Under the pieces are notes generated by a model. That model did no database searches. It had not been told where the DNA came from and saw only the letters and a program-made list of their open reading frames with translations. The position numbers and the translations under genes are program-made. 64,000 nucleotides of DNA from CAZWLD01 sp964634685 (GTDB lineage Bacteria; Bacillota_I; Bacilli_A; Acholeplasmatales; JAEDCM01): assembly GCA_964634685.1 (NCBI GenBank), contig CAZWLD010000007.1, positions 1 to 64,000 on the forward strand. Direction: 5' to 3'. Below, piece after piece: positions 8,294 to 16,279 of this stretch (the stretch's first letter is position 1; every line of letters begins with the position of its first letter).

Positions 8294-9148
8294 ATGAAGG
8301 TAATTGAAAATAAATGCTTCCCCGAGGAAAGGGATTTATATAATCAAACGGATTTGGTTTTAAATAATTGTCGCTTTGAAGGTGAAGAGGATGGGGAGTC
8401 GGCGTTAAAGGAATGTAAAAACATTGAATTAAATAATTGCTATATGGATTTGCGTTATCCTTTGTGGCATGATGATCGAATGGTTTTAAATAATGTTACG
8501 CAAACCGAGAATTGCCGGGCCGCTATTTGGTATAGCAATGATATTGTCATCAGAAATTCTAATCTTTTAGGAATTAAGGCCGTCAGAGAGTGTAAGGATA
8601 TTTTGATTGAAAATTCAACTATTAATTCCTTAGAATTTGGGTGGAAGTCCGTAAATTTCACGGTCAATAATAGCAGTATTACTAGTCAATATATTTTCTT
8701 TTTGGCGAAAAATTTGAAAGCTTCAAACTCGAAGTTTTATGGAAAATATGGCTTTCAATACATGGAGAATGTTTATTTTGAAAATTGCTATTTTGATACA
8801 AAGGATGCTTTTTGGCATGGAAAAAATATTATTGTTAAGGATTCGGTTGTCAAAGGAGAATATTTAGGCTGGTATTCAACAAATCTAACTTTCATTAATT
8901 GCCAAATCATTGGTATTCAGCCTTTATGCTATTGTGAAAATCTAAAGCTTATAAATTGCACCATGGAAGATGCAAATTTTGCCTTTGAATATTCAAGTGT
9001 TGAGGCTACGATCAATGGCTTTGTGGAATCAATCAAAAATCCGAAGTTTGGTCATATTGTCGTAGATAGTGTTGGTGAGGTTTTATTAACTTCTGATTCG
9101 AAATATGAGTCAAAGGCTTTAATTGAAATCAAAAAACAAGGTGAATAA
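8294..9148 (+). CDS. DUF3737 family beta-helix protein
   Basis: A 284-residue protein made of repeated strands of the form LNNC, IENSTI, FENCYF and FINCQI, which give a right-handed parallel beta-helix. The FxxxRDLY start, LWHDDR and AIWYS segments match the DUF3737 family of Bacillota, whose function is not established. The start is ATG 8294, with GGAG at 8281-8284; an in-frame GTG at 8276 overlaps that ribosome binding site and is rejected. It is followed after three bases by the DUF5662 gene, so the two are an operon. No signal peptide is visible, so it is probably cytoplasmic. Confidence 0.85.
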   Translation: MKVIENKCFPEERDLYNQTDLVLNNCRFEGEEDGESALKECKNIELNNCYMDLRYPLWHDDRMVLNNVTQTENCRAAIWYSNDIVIRNSNLLGIKAVRECKDILIENSTINSLEFGWKSVNFTVNNSSITSQYIFFLAKNLKASNSKFYGKYGFQYMENVYFENCYFDTKDAFWHGKNIIVKDSVVKGEYLGWYSTNLTFINCQIIGIQPLCYCENLKLINCTMEDANFAFEYSSVEATINGFVESIKNPKFGHIVVDSVGEVLLTSDSKYESKALIEIKKQGE

Positions 9149-9151
9149 TTT

Positions 9152-9685
9152 ATGCATATTATTAAGCATTTTATTACTATCACCAAGCATCGTCATATGG
9201 TCATGCGCTATTGCTTTAAAATTGGCTTAATTAAGCAAGGCTTGTTGCATGATTTGTCAAAATATTCCTTCATCGAATTTTTTAATGGCGCTAAATATTA
9301 TGAAGGAACGAGATCTCCTCACCATCAGGAAAGAGATGACAAGGGCTATAGTGAGGCTTGGATGCACCATAAGGGAAGAAATCGTCATCACGGTGAATAT
9401 TGGACAGACTATAATACTATAACTAAATCATATCAACCTGTTCCGATGCCCAAAAAATATGTAGCCGAGATGTTTTGTGATCGGATTGCGGCTTCAAAGA
9501 ATTATAACAAGGGTCATTTTACAAGTAATATGCCTTTAGATTATTTTTTAAAGGGTGATACCATTCTTCACGAAAAAACAAAAGAGGAGATTTTATTATT
9601 GCTTACAATGTATCGTGATAAGGGCGAAAAAGAAACGCTACGATATATTAAAAAAATTTACTTAAAAAAGGTTGACAAAAAATAA
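9152..9685 (+). CDS. DUF5662 family protein
   Basis: A 177-residue His-rich protein. HxxxVMRYCFKIGL, then LLHDLSKYS, then HHKGRNRHHGEYW and the C-terminal FCDRIAASKNY match the DUF5662 family, seen widely in gut Bacillota and in phage genomes. The HDLSK segment and the histidine-rich clusters suggest a metal-dependent hydrolase related to HD-domain proteins, but catalysis has not been shown to my knowledge. AAGGTG at 9138-9143 serves as ribosome binding site and overlaps the end of the DUF3737 gene. Its last 33 coding bases lie within a 42-bp direct repeat whose other copy is at 10597-10638, past an inserted toxin-antitoxin remnant. Confidence 0.82.
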   Translation: MHIIKHFITITKHRHMVMRYCFKIGLIKQGLLHDLSKYSFIEFFNGAKYYEGTRSPHHQERDDKGYSEAWMHHKGRNRHHGEYWTDYNTITKSYQPVPMPKKYVAEMFCDRIAASKNYNKGHFTSNMPLDYFLKGDTILHEKTKEEILLLLTMYRDKGEKETLRYIKKIYLKKVDKK

Positions 9686-9694
9686 AAGTTAGCA
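9653..9694 (+). repeat. 42-bp direct repeat, left copy (islet 1)
   Basis: Identical over 42 bases to 10597-10638. This copy covers the last codons and stop of the DUF5662 gene plus the left arm of its terminator. The two copies bracket the antitoxin gene and toxin fragment. Matching ends immediately on either side, so the boundaries are sharp. Confidence 0.92.
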
Positions 9695-9726
9695 AACAAT
9701 TTATTTTGTTATTGCTAGCTTTTTTT
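9687..9726 (+). terminator. Terminator after DUF5662 gene
   Basis: AGTTAGCAA (9687-9695) pairs with TTGCTAGCT (9712-9720), with one G-T pair, followed by six T. The left arm lies inside the 42-bp repeat; the right arm does not. Confidence 0.75.
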
Positions 9727-9757
9727 ATGACAACATTTAGATGTGATATATATAAAA

Positions 9758-9809
9758 TGTCAAGTAATATTCAAAAAAACTTGACAAAATTATTGATTAT
9801 TCATATACT
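9758..9809 (+). promoter_or_regulatory. Promoter and operator of the antitoxin gene
   Basis: A consensus -35 TTGACA (9781-9786) is 17 bases from the -10 TATACT (9804-9809). An inverted repeat TGTCAAGT (9758-9765) / ACTTGACA (9779-9786) overlaps the -35 box. AbiEi-type antitoxins are known to bind inverted repeats in their own promoters, so this is a likely autorepression site. Confidence 0.75.
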
Positions 9810-9834
9810 AATAATGAAAGGTGATATGATTTTG

Positions 9835-10548
9835 ATGACAAGCAATGCAATTGTAAGAGAGAAAATATTGACATATAAGGAAAATGAAATAATAATGGCA
9901 AGCAAATTTTATAGGAAAGAGCTAGCTTGCCAAGTTAGCGAAGAAGCTTTTTATAAAACGTTAGAGAGAATGTGCAAGGAAAATGAACTAGTAAAGATAG
10001 CAAAAGGAACATATCATTTACCTAAGATTAGTAAGTATGGTATTGTTCCACCTTCTGATGAAGAGATTGTTTCTTCATTTACAAAAAATAATACTGGAAC
10101 TATCATTGGATATTCTCTGTATAATGAACTTGGCCTTACAACTCAGGTTCCTAAATCTGTCTTAGTAATATCTAATGCTTTGGATGGCATTACAAAAAAT
10201 ATTAGGAATATTGAAATAAAGCGTGTTAATATCGATTTTTCCAAGGAAATTAAAAATATGATTCGGGGATTAGATGTTCTTCAAAATTTTAACATAATTC
10301 AGGATTTAAATTATTCCGCATTTATAAAATTTACAGAACAATTCGCTTTATCATTTAAGGAAAATATTTTTGAAAAGGTTAATGACGCAATCAAATATAA
10401 GAAATCAACAATTTCTTTTTTATATGAGATATTAAAATATTATAGAGTAAATAATGATTTAGCTAATCATCTATCTAGCTTATCAGAATATAAGCATCCA
10501 AAAATGGAGGAAATATATGAAGCTGCACGAATACAAAGAGGATTTTAA
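9835..10548 (+). CDS. AbiEi-like (DUF6088) antitoxin / regulator
   Basis: A 237-residue winged-helix protein resembling the AbiEi/DUF6088 antitoxins of type IV toxin-antitoxin systems. The N-terminal helix-turn-helix (about residues 1-65) ends with the wing LVKIAKGTYHLPK and continues into GIVPPSDEEIVSSF and IIGYSLYNELGLTTQVP, a typical transition to the antitoxin domain. I choose ATG 9835 because the promoter's -10 ends at 9809 and GGTG at 9820-9823 fits this start; ATG 9826 is an alternative and anything further upstream is untranscribed. The stop overlaps the start of a toxin-like reading frame that breaks off after 26 codons. The gene itself looks intact and could still repress its promoter. 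Confidence 0.8.
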   Translation: MTSNAIVREKILTYKENEIIMASKFYRKELACQVSEEAFYKTLERMCKENELVKIAKGTYHLPKISKYGIVPPSDEEIVSSFTKNNTGTIIGYSLYNELGLTTQVPKSVLVISNALDGITKNIRNIEIKRVNIDFSKEIKNMIRGLDVLQNFNIIQDLNYSAFIKFTEQFALSFKENIFEKVNDAIKYKKSTISFLYEILKYYRVNNDLANHLSSLSEYKHPKMEEIYEAARIQRGF

Positions 10549-10597
10549 AGAGTTAATAGCGATTGTTGCAAATGTTATTTTAATGAACAGAATTTGA
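10517..10597 (+). pseudogene. Truncated AbiEii-like toxin (5' remnant)
   Basis: An ATG at 10517, preceded by GGAGG at 10506-10510 and overlapping the antitoxin stop by 32 bases, opens 26 codons reading MKLHEYKEDFKELIAIVAN and then a divergent tail and TGA. The first part matches the usual N-terminus of AbiEii nucleotidyltransferase toxins (M-x-LH-x-x-K-x-x-F-x-ELI). About 250 residues, including the catalytic GS-x10-D-type motif, are missing. The reading frame stops exactly where the right 42-bp repeat begins, so the loss coincides with a recombination junction. Too short to be a functional toxin. Confidence 0.65.
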
Positions 10598-10638
10598 AAA
10601 TTTACTTAAAAAAGGTTGACAAAAAATAAAAGTTAGCA
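10597..10638 (+). repeat. 42-bp direct repeat, right copy (islet 1)
   Basis: Second copy of the repeat at 9653-9694. It contains an untranslated duplicate of the DUF5662 3' end, including its stop, and the left arm of a second terminator. Confidence 0.92.
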
Positions 10639-10675
10639 TATACTAATTATATAGTTAGATAGTGCTAACTTTTTT
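10631..10675 (+). terminator. Terminator before the feo operon
   Basis: AGTTAGCA (10631-10638) pairs with TGCTAACT (10663-10670), followed by five T. This may be the original terminator of the DUF5662 gene before the islet was inserted. Confidence 0.78.
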
Positions 10676-10685
10676 AATTGATATT

Positions 10686-10736
10686 AAGTTAGTTAATTCT
10701 AACTTTTCAAATAAAATATAGTTAGTTATAACTAAC
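10686..10736 (+). promoter_or_regulatory. Paired GTTAG palindromes upstream of feo operon
   Basis: Two palindromes precede feoA: AAGTTAG (10686-10692) with CTAACTT (10699-10705), and the perfect 16-base GTTAGTTATAACTAAC at 10721-10736, which ends 17 bases before the feoA start. Perfect TTAG-based palindromes resemble the operators of DtxR/MntR-type metalloregulators. A metal-responsive repressor acting here is inferred from position and symmetry. Confidence 0.6.
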
Positions 10737-10753
10737 AAAAGGAGATGGAGATT

Positions 10754-10966
10754 ATGCCTTTAGTAATTGCCCCTTGTAATAAGGCCTTAAGAATTATTAA
10801 AGTTCTTGCTGATGAGAAAACGAAAAAGCACCTTGAATCCTTAGGAATAGGTGTTGATAAGGAAATTGAAATATTATCCCAACAAAAGGGTAGTGTTATT
10901 TGTAAGGTTATGGAAGGACGCTTAGCCTTAGACCGCAATATTGCGACGAAGATTATGGTTATGTAA
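10754..10966 (+). CDS. feoA: FeoA domain protein (first copy)
   Basis: A 70-residue SH3-like FeoA protein, a small cytoplasmic accessory to the ferrous-iron transporter FeoB. Hydrophobic strands and the segments HLESLGIGVDKEIEIL and GRLALDRNIATKIMV are typical. The start is ATG 10754, nine bases after AAGGAG; an in-frame ATG at 10745 abuts the ribosome binding site. It is the first gene of an operon with a second feoA, feoB and a Cys-rich protein. The palindromes just upstream suggest metal control. Confidence 0.9.
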   Translation: MPLVIAPCNKALRIIKVLADEKTKKHLESLGIGVDKEIEILSQQKGSVICKVMEGRLALDRNIATKIMVM

Positions 10967-10980
10967 GGAGGAAGATTTAG

Positions 10981-11205
10981 ATGAAATTAAGTGAAATGGA
11001 AATTGGAAAACGGGGAATTGTTGTTAGTGTTTTAGGTGAGGGAAGAATTAGAAGAAGGTTATTTGATATGGGAGTAACCCCTAATGCCGAATTCTTAATC
11101 CGAAAAAAAGCTCCCCTTGGAGATCCAATCGAAATAACTATCAGGGGATATGAACTAACATTAAGAAAAAGTGAAGCCGAAATAATTTTGGTAGAGGAGA
11201 GATAA
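10981..11205 (+). CDS. feoA: FeoA domain protein (second copy)
   Basis: A 74-residue FeoA paralogue with the classic signatures LGEGRIRRRLFDMGVTP and PLGDPIEITIRGYELTLRKSEAEII. It is closer to canonical FeoA than the first copy. AAGGAGG sits 14 bases upstream of the ATG, 14 bases after the first feoA. Tandem FeoA genes before FeoB are common in Bacillota; the two proteins may form a heteromeric accessory to FeoB (inference). Confidence 0.95.
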   Translation: MKLSEMEIGKRGIVVSVLGEGRIRRRLFDMGVTPNAEFLIRKKAPLGDPIEITIRGYELTLRKSEAEIILVEER

Positions 11206-11206
11206 A

Positions 11207-13447
11207 ATGAAAAAAATTGCTTTAGCTGGCAATCCTAATTGCGGGAAAACGACGCTTTTTAATTGCTTGACTGGCAAAACGGCCCATGTCGGTAATTGGC
11301 CAGGAGTTACAGTTGATAAAAAGGAAGGAGTATATAAAAAAACGAAGGAGCCTTTATCCATTGTTGACCTTCCAGGAATATATTCTTTATCACCATATAC
11401 ACCTGAAGAGGTAATAACAAGAAATTTCATTTTAGATGAAGCCCCAGATTGTGTAATTAATATCATTGATGCGACCAATTTAGAGCGAAATCTATATTTA
11501 ACAACGCAGATTCTTGAAATTGATGTTCCGGTTGTTATTGCGCTAAATATGATGGATGTTTTGGAAAAAAATGGCGATACGATTGATATTTTAGCTCTTG
11601 AAAGAAATTTAGGAGTTCCTGTTGTTTCAATATCGGCCCAAAAGGAAACAAACATTATTAAGCTTATGGATACCGTATATAATGAGTCATGTAAAAAAAG
11701 AAATGGTATTACGGTCATTAATAATGGAGCCTTATCACATTTGATTAATGATACAAAGGCTACCTTTAAAGGACTTAATGTTACTAGTCCCTTATTTCAT
11801 GCCATAAAGCTTATTGAAAATGATGAACTAGAGCTAGAAAATCATCCTGATTTAGTCAAAATCATTGATGAATTTAAAAAGAATTACCATGATGATGTCT
11901 TTGGGTCGGATTTAGAAGCTGTTGTCACGGATTTAAGATATAAATATATTTCCAAAAATTGTCGGAAAGCTAAAACCTCAAGCCAAAAAGAAGGTTTGAC
12001 TAAATCGGATAAAATTGACCGTGTTTTAACCAATAAATGGGCTGGTATTCCCATTTTCCTTGGATTTTTATTTTTAATATTTCATTTAACATTCTCCGAA
12101 AATTTATTTTATTTAGGAGGATTATTAAACAGTTCGAGCTTTGAAGGAACGACTTTTGAAGGATTATTATGGACAGACGGTGGAATTAATTCCATTGGTG
12201 TTATTTTGCAAAATCTTGTTTGTATTCTTACTGATAGTATTACATCTTGGGTGGCTTCATTACTTGAGGCTTCACCTGCTTGGGTCAGTGGTTTAATTTG
12301 TGACGGAATTTTAGGCGGCGTTTTTGCGGTTTTATCCTTTGTTCCGCAAATCTTATTATTATTCTTATTTTTCTCAATTTTAGAGGATACAGGATATATG
12401 GCACGTGTTGCTTTTATTCTTGACCGTATTTTCCGTAAATTCGGATTATCAGGAAGAGCCTTTATGCCTATGATTATGGGCTTTGGATGTAGTGTTCCCG
12501 CAATGATCAACACGAGAACTCTTGCGGATAATGATGAGAGAGTAAAAACGATTAGAGTTATACCTTTTTTTAGTTGTGGTGCTAAGCTTCCGATATTGAC
12601 GGCCATTGCCGGGGCGATTGTTTCAAGCTTTGGTGTTTCTAATGTTGATGTCATTACCTATGGTATGTATATAATTGGTATTGTGACAGCTATTGTGGCG
12701 GTAATTGTGATGCGTCATACCACAATGCGCGGAGATATTCCACCATTTATTATGGAATTACCTACCTACCATTTACCTCAATTTAAATCATTAATGATTC
12801 ATCTTTGGGATAAATTAAAGCACTTTGTTAAAAAAGCCTTCACCATTATTTTAGCATCGACAATTATTGTTTGGTTTATTTCGCATTTCAGCTTTGATTG
12901 GAAATTCTTAAGTGATGAGGAAATGCAATTATCAATTCTAGCAGGCTTTGGAAAATTATTCCAACCGTTGTTTACACCCTTAGGCTTTGGTAGTCAATTA
13001 GGGGCCTTTGGCTTTGTTTTTGTGGTGGCGGCGGTAACGGGATTAATTGCCAAGGAAAATGTTATCGCAACCTTTGGCACCCTTGCTTTATGTATTAGGA
13101 GCGGCTTTGTCGTTGATGAAGCATTAGAGGGTGTGGATTCAGTTATGGTCATGATTTCCCAAACAGGCATTACAATTCCCGCTTTGATTTCCTTTATTGT
13201 CTTCAATATGACGACCATTCCTTGCTTTGCGGCTTTAGCAACTGCCAAAGCTGAGCTTCCAAAAAAGAATTTTAAAACAACCCTTCTTTTCTGGCTTGTC
13301 GTTTCCTATTTTGTTTCAATGATGATTTATTTGATTGGTTCATGGTGGTGGACAGCATTCATCTTTATAGTATTAATTACCTTAGCTTGTATTGGCATTC
13401 ATTTTTATAATAAATATCGTGATCATAAAGAGGTGTTAAATGGATAA
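11207..13447 (+). CDS. feoB: Ferrous iron transport protein B
   Basis: A 746-residue inner-membrane Fe(II) transporter with an N-terminal GTPase. G1 is GNPNCGKTT (residues 8-16), followed by the switch region HVGNWPGVTVDKKEG, G3 DLPG and G4 NMMD. A helical spacer is followed from about residue 275 by the gated membrane domain, with the motifs FGCSVPAM and FFSCGAKLPI that carry the conserved Cys residues, and GLIAKENVIATFGTL near the end. Length is normal. It follows feoA2 by one base and shares one base with the next gene. Confidence 0.97.
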   Translation: MKKIALAGNPNCGKTTLFNCLTGKTAHVGNWPGVTVDKKEGVYKKTKEPLSIVDLPGIYSLSPYTPEEVITRNFILDEAPDCVINIIDATNLERNLYLTTQILEIDVPVVIALNMMDVLEKNGDTIDILALERNLGVPVVSISAQKETNIIKLMDTVYNESCKKRNGITVINNGALSHLINDTKATFKGLNVTSPLFHAIKLIENDELELENHPDLVKIIDEFKKNYHDDVFGSDLEAVVTDLRYKYISKNCRKAKTSSQKEGLTKSDKIDRVLTNKWAGIPIFLGFLFLIFHLTFSENLFYLGGLLNSSSFEGTTFEGLLWTDGGINSIGVILQNLVCILTDSITSWVASLLEASPAWVSGLICDGILGGVFAVLSFVPQILLLFLFFSILEDTGYMARVAFILDRIFRKFGLSGRAFMPMIMGFGCSVPAMINTRTLADNDERVKTIRVIPFFSCGAKLPILTAIAGAIVSSFGVSNVDVITYGMYIIGIVTAIVAVIVMRHTTMRGDIPPFIMELPTYHLPQFKSLMIHLWDKLKHFVKKAFTIILASTIIVWFISHFSFDWKFLSDEEMQLSILAGFGKLFQPLFTPLGFGSQLGAFGFVFVVAAVTGLIAKENVIATFGTLALCIRSGFVVDEALEGVDSVMVMISQTGITIPALISFIVFNMTTIPCFAALATAKAELPKKNFKTTLLFWLVVSYFVSMMIYLIGSWWWTAFIFIVLITLACIGIHFYNKYRDHKEVLNG

Positions 13448-13632
13448 TGGAATTAATTGAAATTTTATTAATTGTCTTTTGTGTTTTAGTGGTAATATCT
13501 GTTATTGGTTCACATGTGTATAAAAAAATTCGACATTTACCAACAGGTGAATGTGCATGTTGTCAAAAGAAAATGAAGAAGGATTTTAACAAAATAAGAA
13601 AAGAATTAACATCTACAAATAAATCTCATTGA
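13447..13632 (+). CDS. FeoB-associated Cys-rich membrane protein
   Basis: A 61-residue protein with one N-terminal transmembrane helix and a short cytoplasmic tail holding GECACCQKKMKKD, a C-x-C-C cluster. Size, topology and position directly after feoB match the FeoB-associated Cys-rich membrane proteins. Its ATG shares one base with the feoB stop and uses GAGGTG at 13431-13436. The cysteines may bind iron delivered by or to FeoB (inference). Confidence 0.88.
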   Translation: MELIEILLIVFCVLVVISVIGSHVYKKIRHLPTGECACCQKKMKKDFNKIRKELTSTNKSH

Positions 13633-13636
13633 ATAT

Positions 13637-13665
13637 TTGAATATTGGTAATTGTTATTATATAAT
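13637..13665 (+). promoter_or_regulatory. Sigma-A type promoter
   Basis: -35 TTGAAT (13637-13642), 17-base spacer, -10 TATAAT (13660-13665). It drives the putative ABC permease gene that starts at 13686. Confidence 0.75.
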
Positions 13666-13685
13666 AAAAGGAAGGAGATGAAACG

Positions 13686-14396
13686 ATGAATTTCTTTTTA
13701 ATCTTAGCCTTCCTCTTTTTTGTTGGCTCGACAATTGGTTGGGTCATTGAGTTATTTTTCCGAAGATTTTTTTCGGCTAAAAAATGGATTAATCCAGGCT
13801 TTTTAGTAGGACCCTATCTTCCTATCTATGGCTTTGGTGTTGTTGGCTTATTTCTGTTATCTAGAATTAATTTTCCGGTTAACAATGAAGCATTAAATAT
13901 TTGCCTGAAGCTTTTATTAATGGCTCTTGCGATGACCTTGATTGAATATTTGGCGGGTCTTATTTTTATCAAATGTATGAAAATAAAGCTCTGGGATTAT
14001 TCAGATCGAAAATTTAACATTCAAGGGATTATCTGTCCGTTATTTTCCTTGATATGGGCTTTGGTTGGTGTCCTTTATTACTTTTTAGTTGATCCATATA
14101 TCATCGGTTCATTGATGTGGCTTGCTAATCATCTCGCCTTTTCTTTTGTCATTGGGTTCTTTTATGGTGTCTTTATCATCGATGTTTGGTATTCTTTAAA
14201 GCTCTCAGTTAAGATTCGTAATTTGGCAAATGAATATGATTTAATCATTAAATATGAGCATTTAAAGGAAAGTATCCGGATACGCATTGAGGAAGCCAAG
14301 CAAAAAATCGATTTTTTCCATCCTTTGAAAGCAAACGAGTCACCTAAGGATATGATTATGCACTATATTGAGCATATTAAAAATAAGAAAAAATAA
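13686..14396 (+). CDS. CmpB-like putative ABC transporter permease
   Basis: A 236-residue membrane protein of the family annotated as putative ABC-transporter type IV (CmpB). The family signature is the first 55 residues: a transmembrane helix containing GSTIGWVIELFFRR, then NPGFLVGPYLPIYGFG. Five transmembrane helices and a basic C-terminal tail follow. No ATPase partner is nearby, as is usual in this family, whose real function is uncertain. RBS AAGGAGATG at 13672-13680 and a good promoter upstream. The stop is 51 bases before the CRM-domain gene. Confidence 0.85.
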   Translation: MNFFLILAFLFFVGSTIGWVIELFFRRFFSAKKWINPGFLVGPYLPIYGFGVVGLFLLSRINFPVNNEALNICLKLLLMALAMTLIEYLAGLIFIKCMKIKLWDYSDRKFNIQGIICPLFSLIWALVGVLYYFLVDPYIIGSLMWLANHLAFSFVIGFFYGVFIIDVWYSLKLSVKIRNLANEYDLIIKYEHLKESIRIRIEEAKQKIDFFHPLKANESPKDMIMHYIEHIKNKKK

Positions 14397-14447
14397 TTGT
14401 TAATCAAGTGCCATTATGATAAAATACTTTTGAGAGGAGCTAACGAT

Positions 14448-14762
14448 ATGTTAAATGGTAAACAAAAGGCTTATTTGCGAAGCCTTGCTCATAATATTGA
14501 TCCGGTTTTTCAAATTGGAAAGGATGGAATTACGGACAATATGCTAAGAGATATTAAAAATTATTTGTTGAAGCATGAACTTATGAAGGTTTCGGTTTTA
14601 AATAACTGTATGGAGGACAAGGCCTCCTTGGCAACGATTTTTGAATTGGCAGGAATTGATGTAATTCAAATTATTGGTCACGTTATTGTTCTATATAAAA
14701 AGAATCCTAAGCTTGAAAATGGAATTAAGCTTCCAGCAGTCAGTAAAAATTTCATTAAATAA
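14448..14762 (+). CDS. yhbY: CRM/YhbY-like RNA-binding protein
   Basis: A 104-residue ribosome-associated RNA-binding protein. It is one CRM domain: LNGKQKAYLRSLAHNIDPVFQIGKDG, the GxxG-like loop, LLKHELMKVSVLNN and IIGHVIVLYKKN. The start is ATG 14448 with GAGAGGAG ten bases upstream; in-frame codons further upstream overlap the promoter-like region. YhbY-type proteins bind pre-50S particles. In Bacillus this gene lies near yqeG-yqeH-yqeK, but here it has moved about 23 kb away, as has nadD. Confidence 0.92.
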   Translation: MLNGKQKAYLRSLAHNIDPVFQIGKDGITDNMLRDIKNYLLKHELMKVSVLNNCMEDKASLATIFELAGIDVIQIIGHVIVLYKKNPKLENGIKLPAVSKNFIK

Positions 14763-14786
14763 GAGCCTTAAAGGTTCTTTTTTTTT
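14763..14786 (+). terminator. Intrinsic terminator after yhbY
   Basis: GAGCCT (14763-14768) pairs with AGGTTC (14772-14777), including one G-T pair, with a three-base loop and a run of nine T. Confidence 0.8.
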
Positions 14787-14818
14787 AACATTTTTATATA
14801 TTTATATTGGTGGTTAGG

Positions 14819-16279
14819 GTGCATTTAGGGAGATTAATTAAAGGATTAAAATATTATGGTGAGTGGAAGAATATTACAATCAAGAAAATTAGGACAAATT
14901 CTAAAGAGGTCGAAGCTGGCGATTTATTTATCGCCATCAAAGGGTATAAATTTGATGGCCATGACTTTATTGATGAGGCTATAAATAGAGGAGCGAGTGT
15001 CATTATTTATCAGATTGAGCGAAGCTTTTCTTCGGATATAATTCATTTGCTTGTGGATAATACAAGGATGGCTTTAGGTATAATCGCTAACAATTATTAT
15101 CATAATATTACTAGAAAAGTAAAGCTAATTGGTATTACCGGAACAAATGGGAAAACGACAATCTCCACCTTGCTTTTTAATTTCTTTGAATATTATAATA
15201 AAAAATCCTTATTAATTGGTACGAATGGTATTTATTATAATGATGAAATCTTTGAAAGTATCAACACAACACCAGATTTATTATTAACTATTGAAATGAT
15301 TTATGTGGCCTATCAAAAGGGTGTTCGCTATGTCATTATGGAGGTTTCTAGCCAAGCCTATGATATGCTTAGAGTGTATGGATTTGATTTTAATATAGCG
15401 GTTTTCAGTAATTTGACGCATGAACATTTAGATTATCACAAAACGATGGAAAGATATCTCAATGTCAAAGGAAGCTTTCTTTCAAGTATTTGTAAAAAAA
15501 GAGGTAATTTTGTTGTTTTAAATAAGGATGATCAGGCCTATTTTTCTTATATTAAGAATCTTAAAGCCAAATATTACAGCTTTGGAATCAAAAATAAGGC
15601 CGATTATGGGGCGATTAATATTAAAAAAACCCTCGAGAAGGGTACGAGCTTTAAGCTAATCTATAAATATCAGAAGATGGATTTTCAAACCTTTCTTTTA
15701 GGTGAATTTAATATCTATAATATTTTAGCTTGTATTGCCGTTATCGATAATATGGGAATGAAAATCGAAAATTTCAAGTCATTTTTACGATTCTATGTTT
15801 CGATTAGTGGAAGAATGGAGATGCTAAGAATAAATAAGCGATGCTTCATCATCGATTATGCTCATACTCCCGATGGCGTTTTATGTGTTTTAGAAAGTAT
15901 TAGAGAATATGTCAATAGCAGGATAATTGTTGTGATTGGCTGTGGTGGCAATCGTGATTCTTTAAAAAGGCCATTAATTGGTGATATTACCACAAGCAAT
16001 GCCGATTATGTTATTTTTACGAACGATAATCCACGAAATGAAGAAGAAAATGATATCATAAGTGATATCCTAACGGGTGTTGTGAAGGATAATTATGAGG
16101 TGATTTTAAATCGTGAGGCCGCGATAAGGCGAGCGATTACGCTTAGTAAAGAAAATGATTGTATTGCCATTTTAGGAAAGGGAAATGAAGCGTATCAAAT
16201 CATAAACAATATTAAATACCCTTTTAATGACAAAGAAATAATCACGAGGATTTATGGAAAGGAGGAAAAACAAAGATGA
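14819..16279 (+). CDS. murE: UDP-MurNAc-tripeptide synthetase MurE
   Basis: Cytoplasmic ligase (about 486 residues) adding the third amino acid to the peptidoglycan stem peptide. It has the N-terminal UDP-binding region TNSKEVEAGDLFIAIKGYKFDGHDF, the ATP loop GTNGKTT, NTTPDLL, SHEHLDYH-type segment (THEHLDYHKT) and CGGNRDSLKRP. A DNPR motif, the marker of meso-diaminopimelate-adding enzymes (lysine enzymes differ here), is about 16 codons after GGNRD. I choose GTG 14819, preceded by GGTGG at 14809-14813; TTG 14807 and GTG 14810 overlap that site. It overlaps mraY by four bases, forming a murE-mraY-murD operon. Confidence 0.93.
   Translation: MHLGRLIKGLKYYGEWKNITIKKIRTNSKEVEAGDLFIAIKGYKFDGHDFIDEAINRGASVIIYQIERSFSSDIIHLLVDNTRMALGIIANNYYHNITRKVKLIGITGTNGKTTISTLLFNFFEYYNKKSLLIGTNGIYYNDEIFESINTTPDLLLTIEMIYVAYQKGVRYVIMEVSSQAYDMLRVYGFDFNIAVFSNLTHEHLDYHKTMERYLNVKGSFLSSICKKRGNFVVLNKDDQAYFSYIKNLKAKYYSFGIKNKADYGAINIKKTLEKGTSFKLIYKYQKMDFQTFLLGEFNIYNILACIAVIDNMGMKIENFKSFLRFYVSISGRMEMLRINKRCFIIDYAHTPDGVLCVLESIREYVNSRIIVVIGCGGNRDSLKRPLIGDITTSNADYVIFTNDNPRNEEENDIISDILTGVVKDNYEVILNREAAIRRAITLSKENDCIAILGKGNEAYQIINNIKYPFNDKEIITRIYGKEEKQR

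Noticed and set aside
9706..9834. N-terminal extension of the antitoxin from 9706
   Set aside because: The extension spans the terminator's T run and the promoter with its -10 at 9804-9809, so it is not transcribed in the mRNA.
9653..10638. Insertion sequence or transposon
   Set aside because: No transposase or integrase is encoded and the 42-bp flanks are direct, not terminal inverted, repeats.
11161..12654. Long minus-strand open frames opposite feoB
   Set aside because: Antisense shadows of a well-conserved gene, without ribosome binding sites or recognisable domains.
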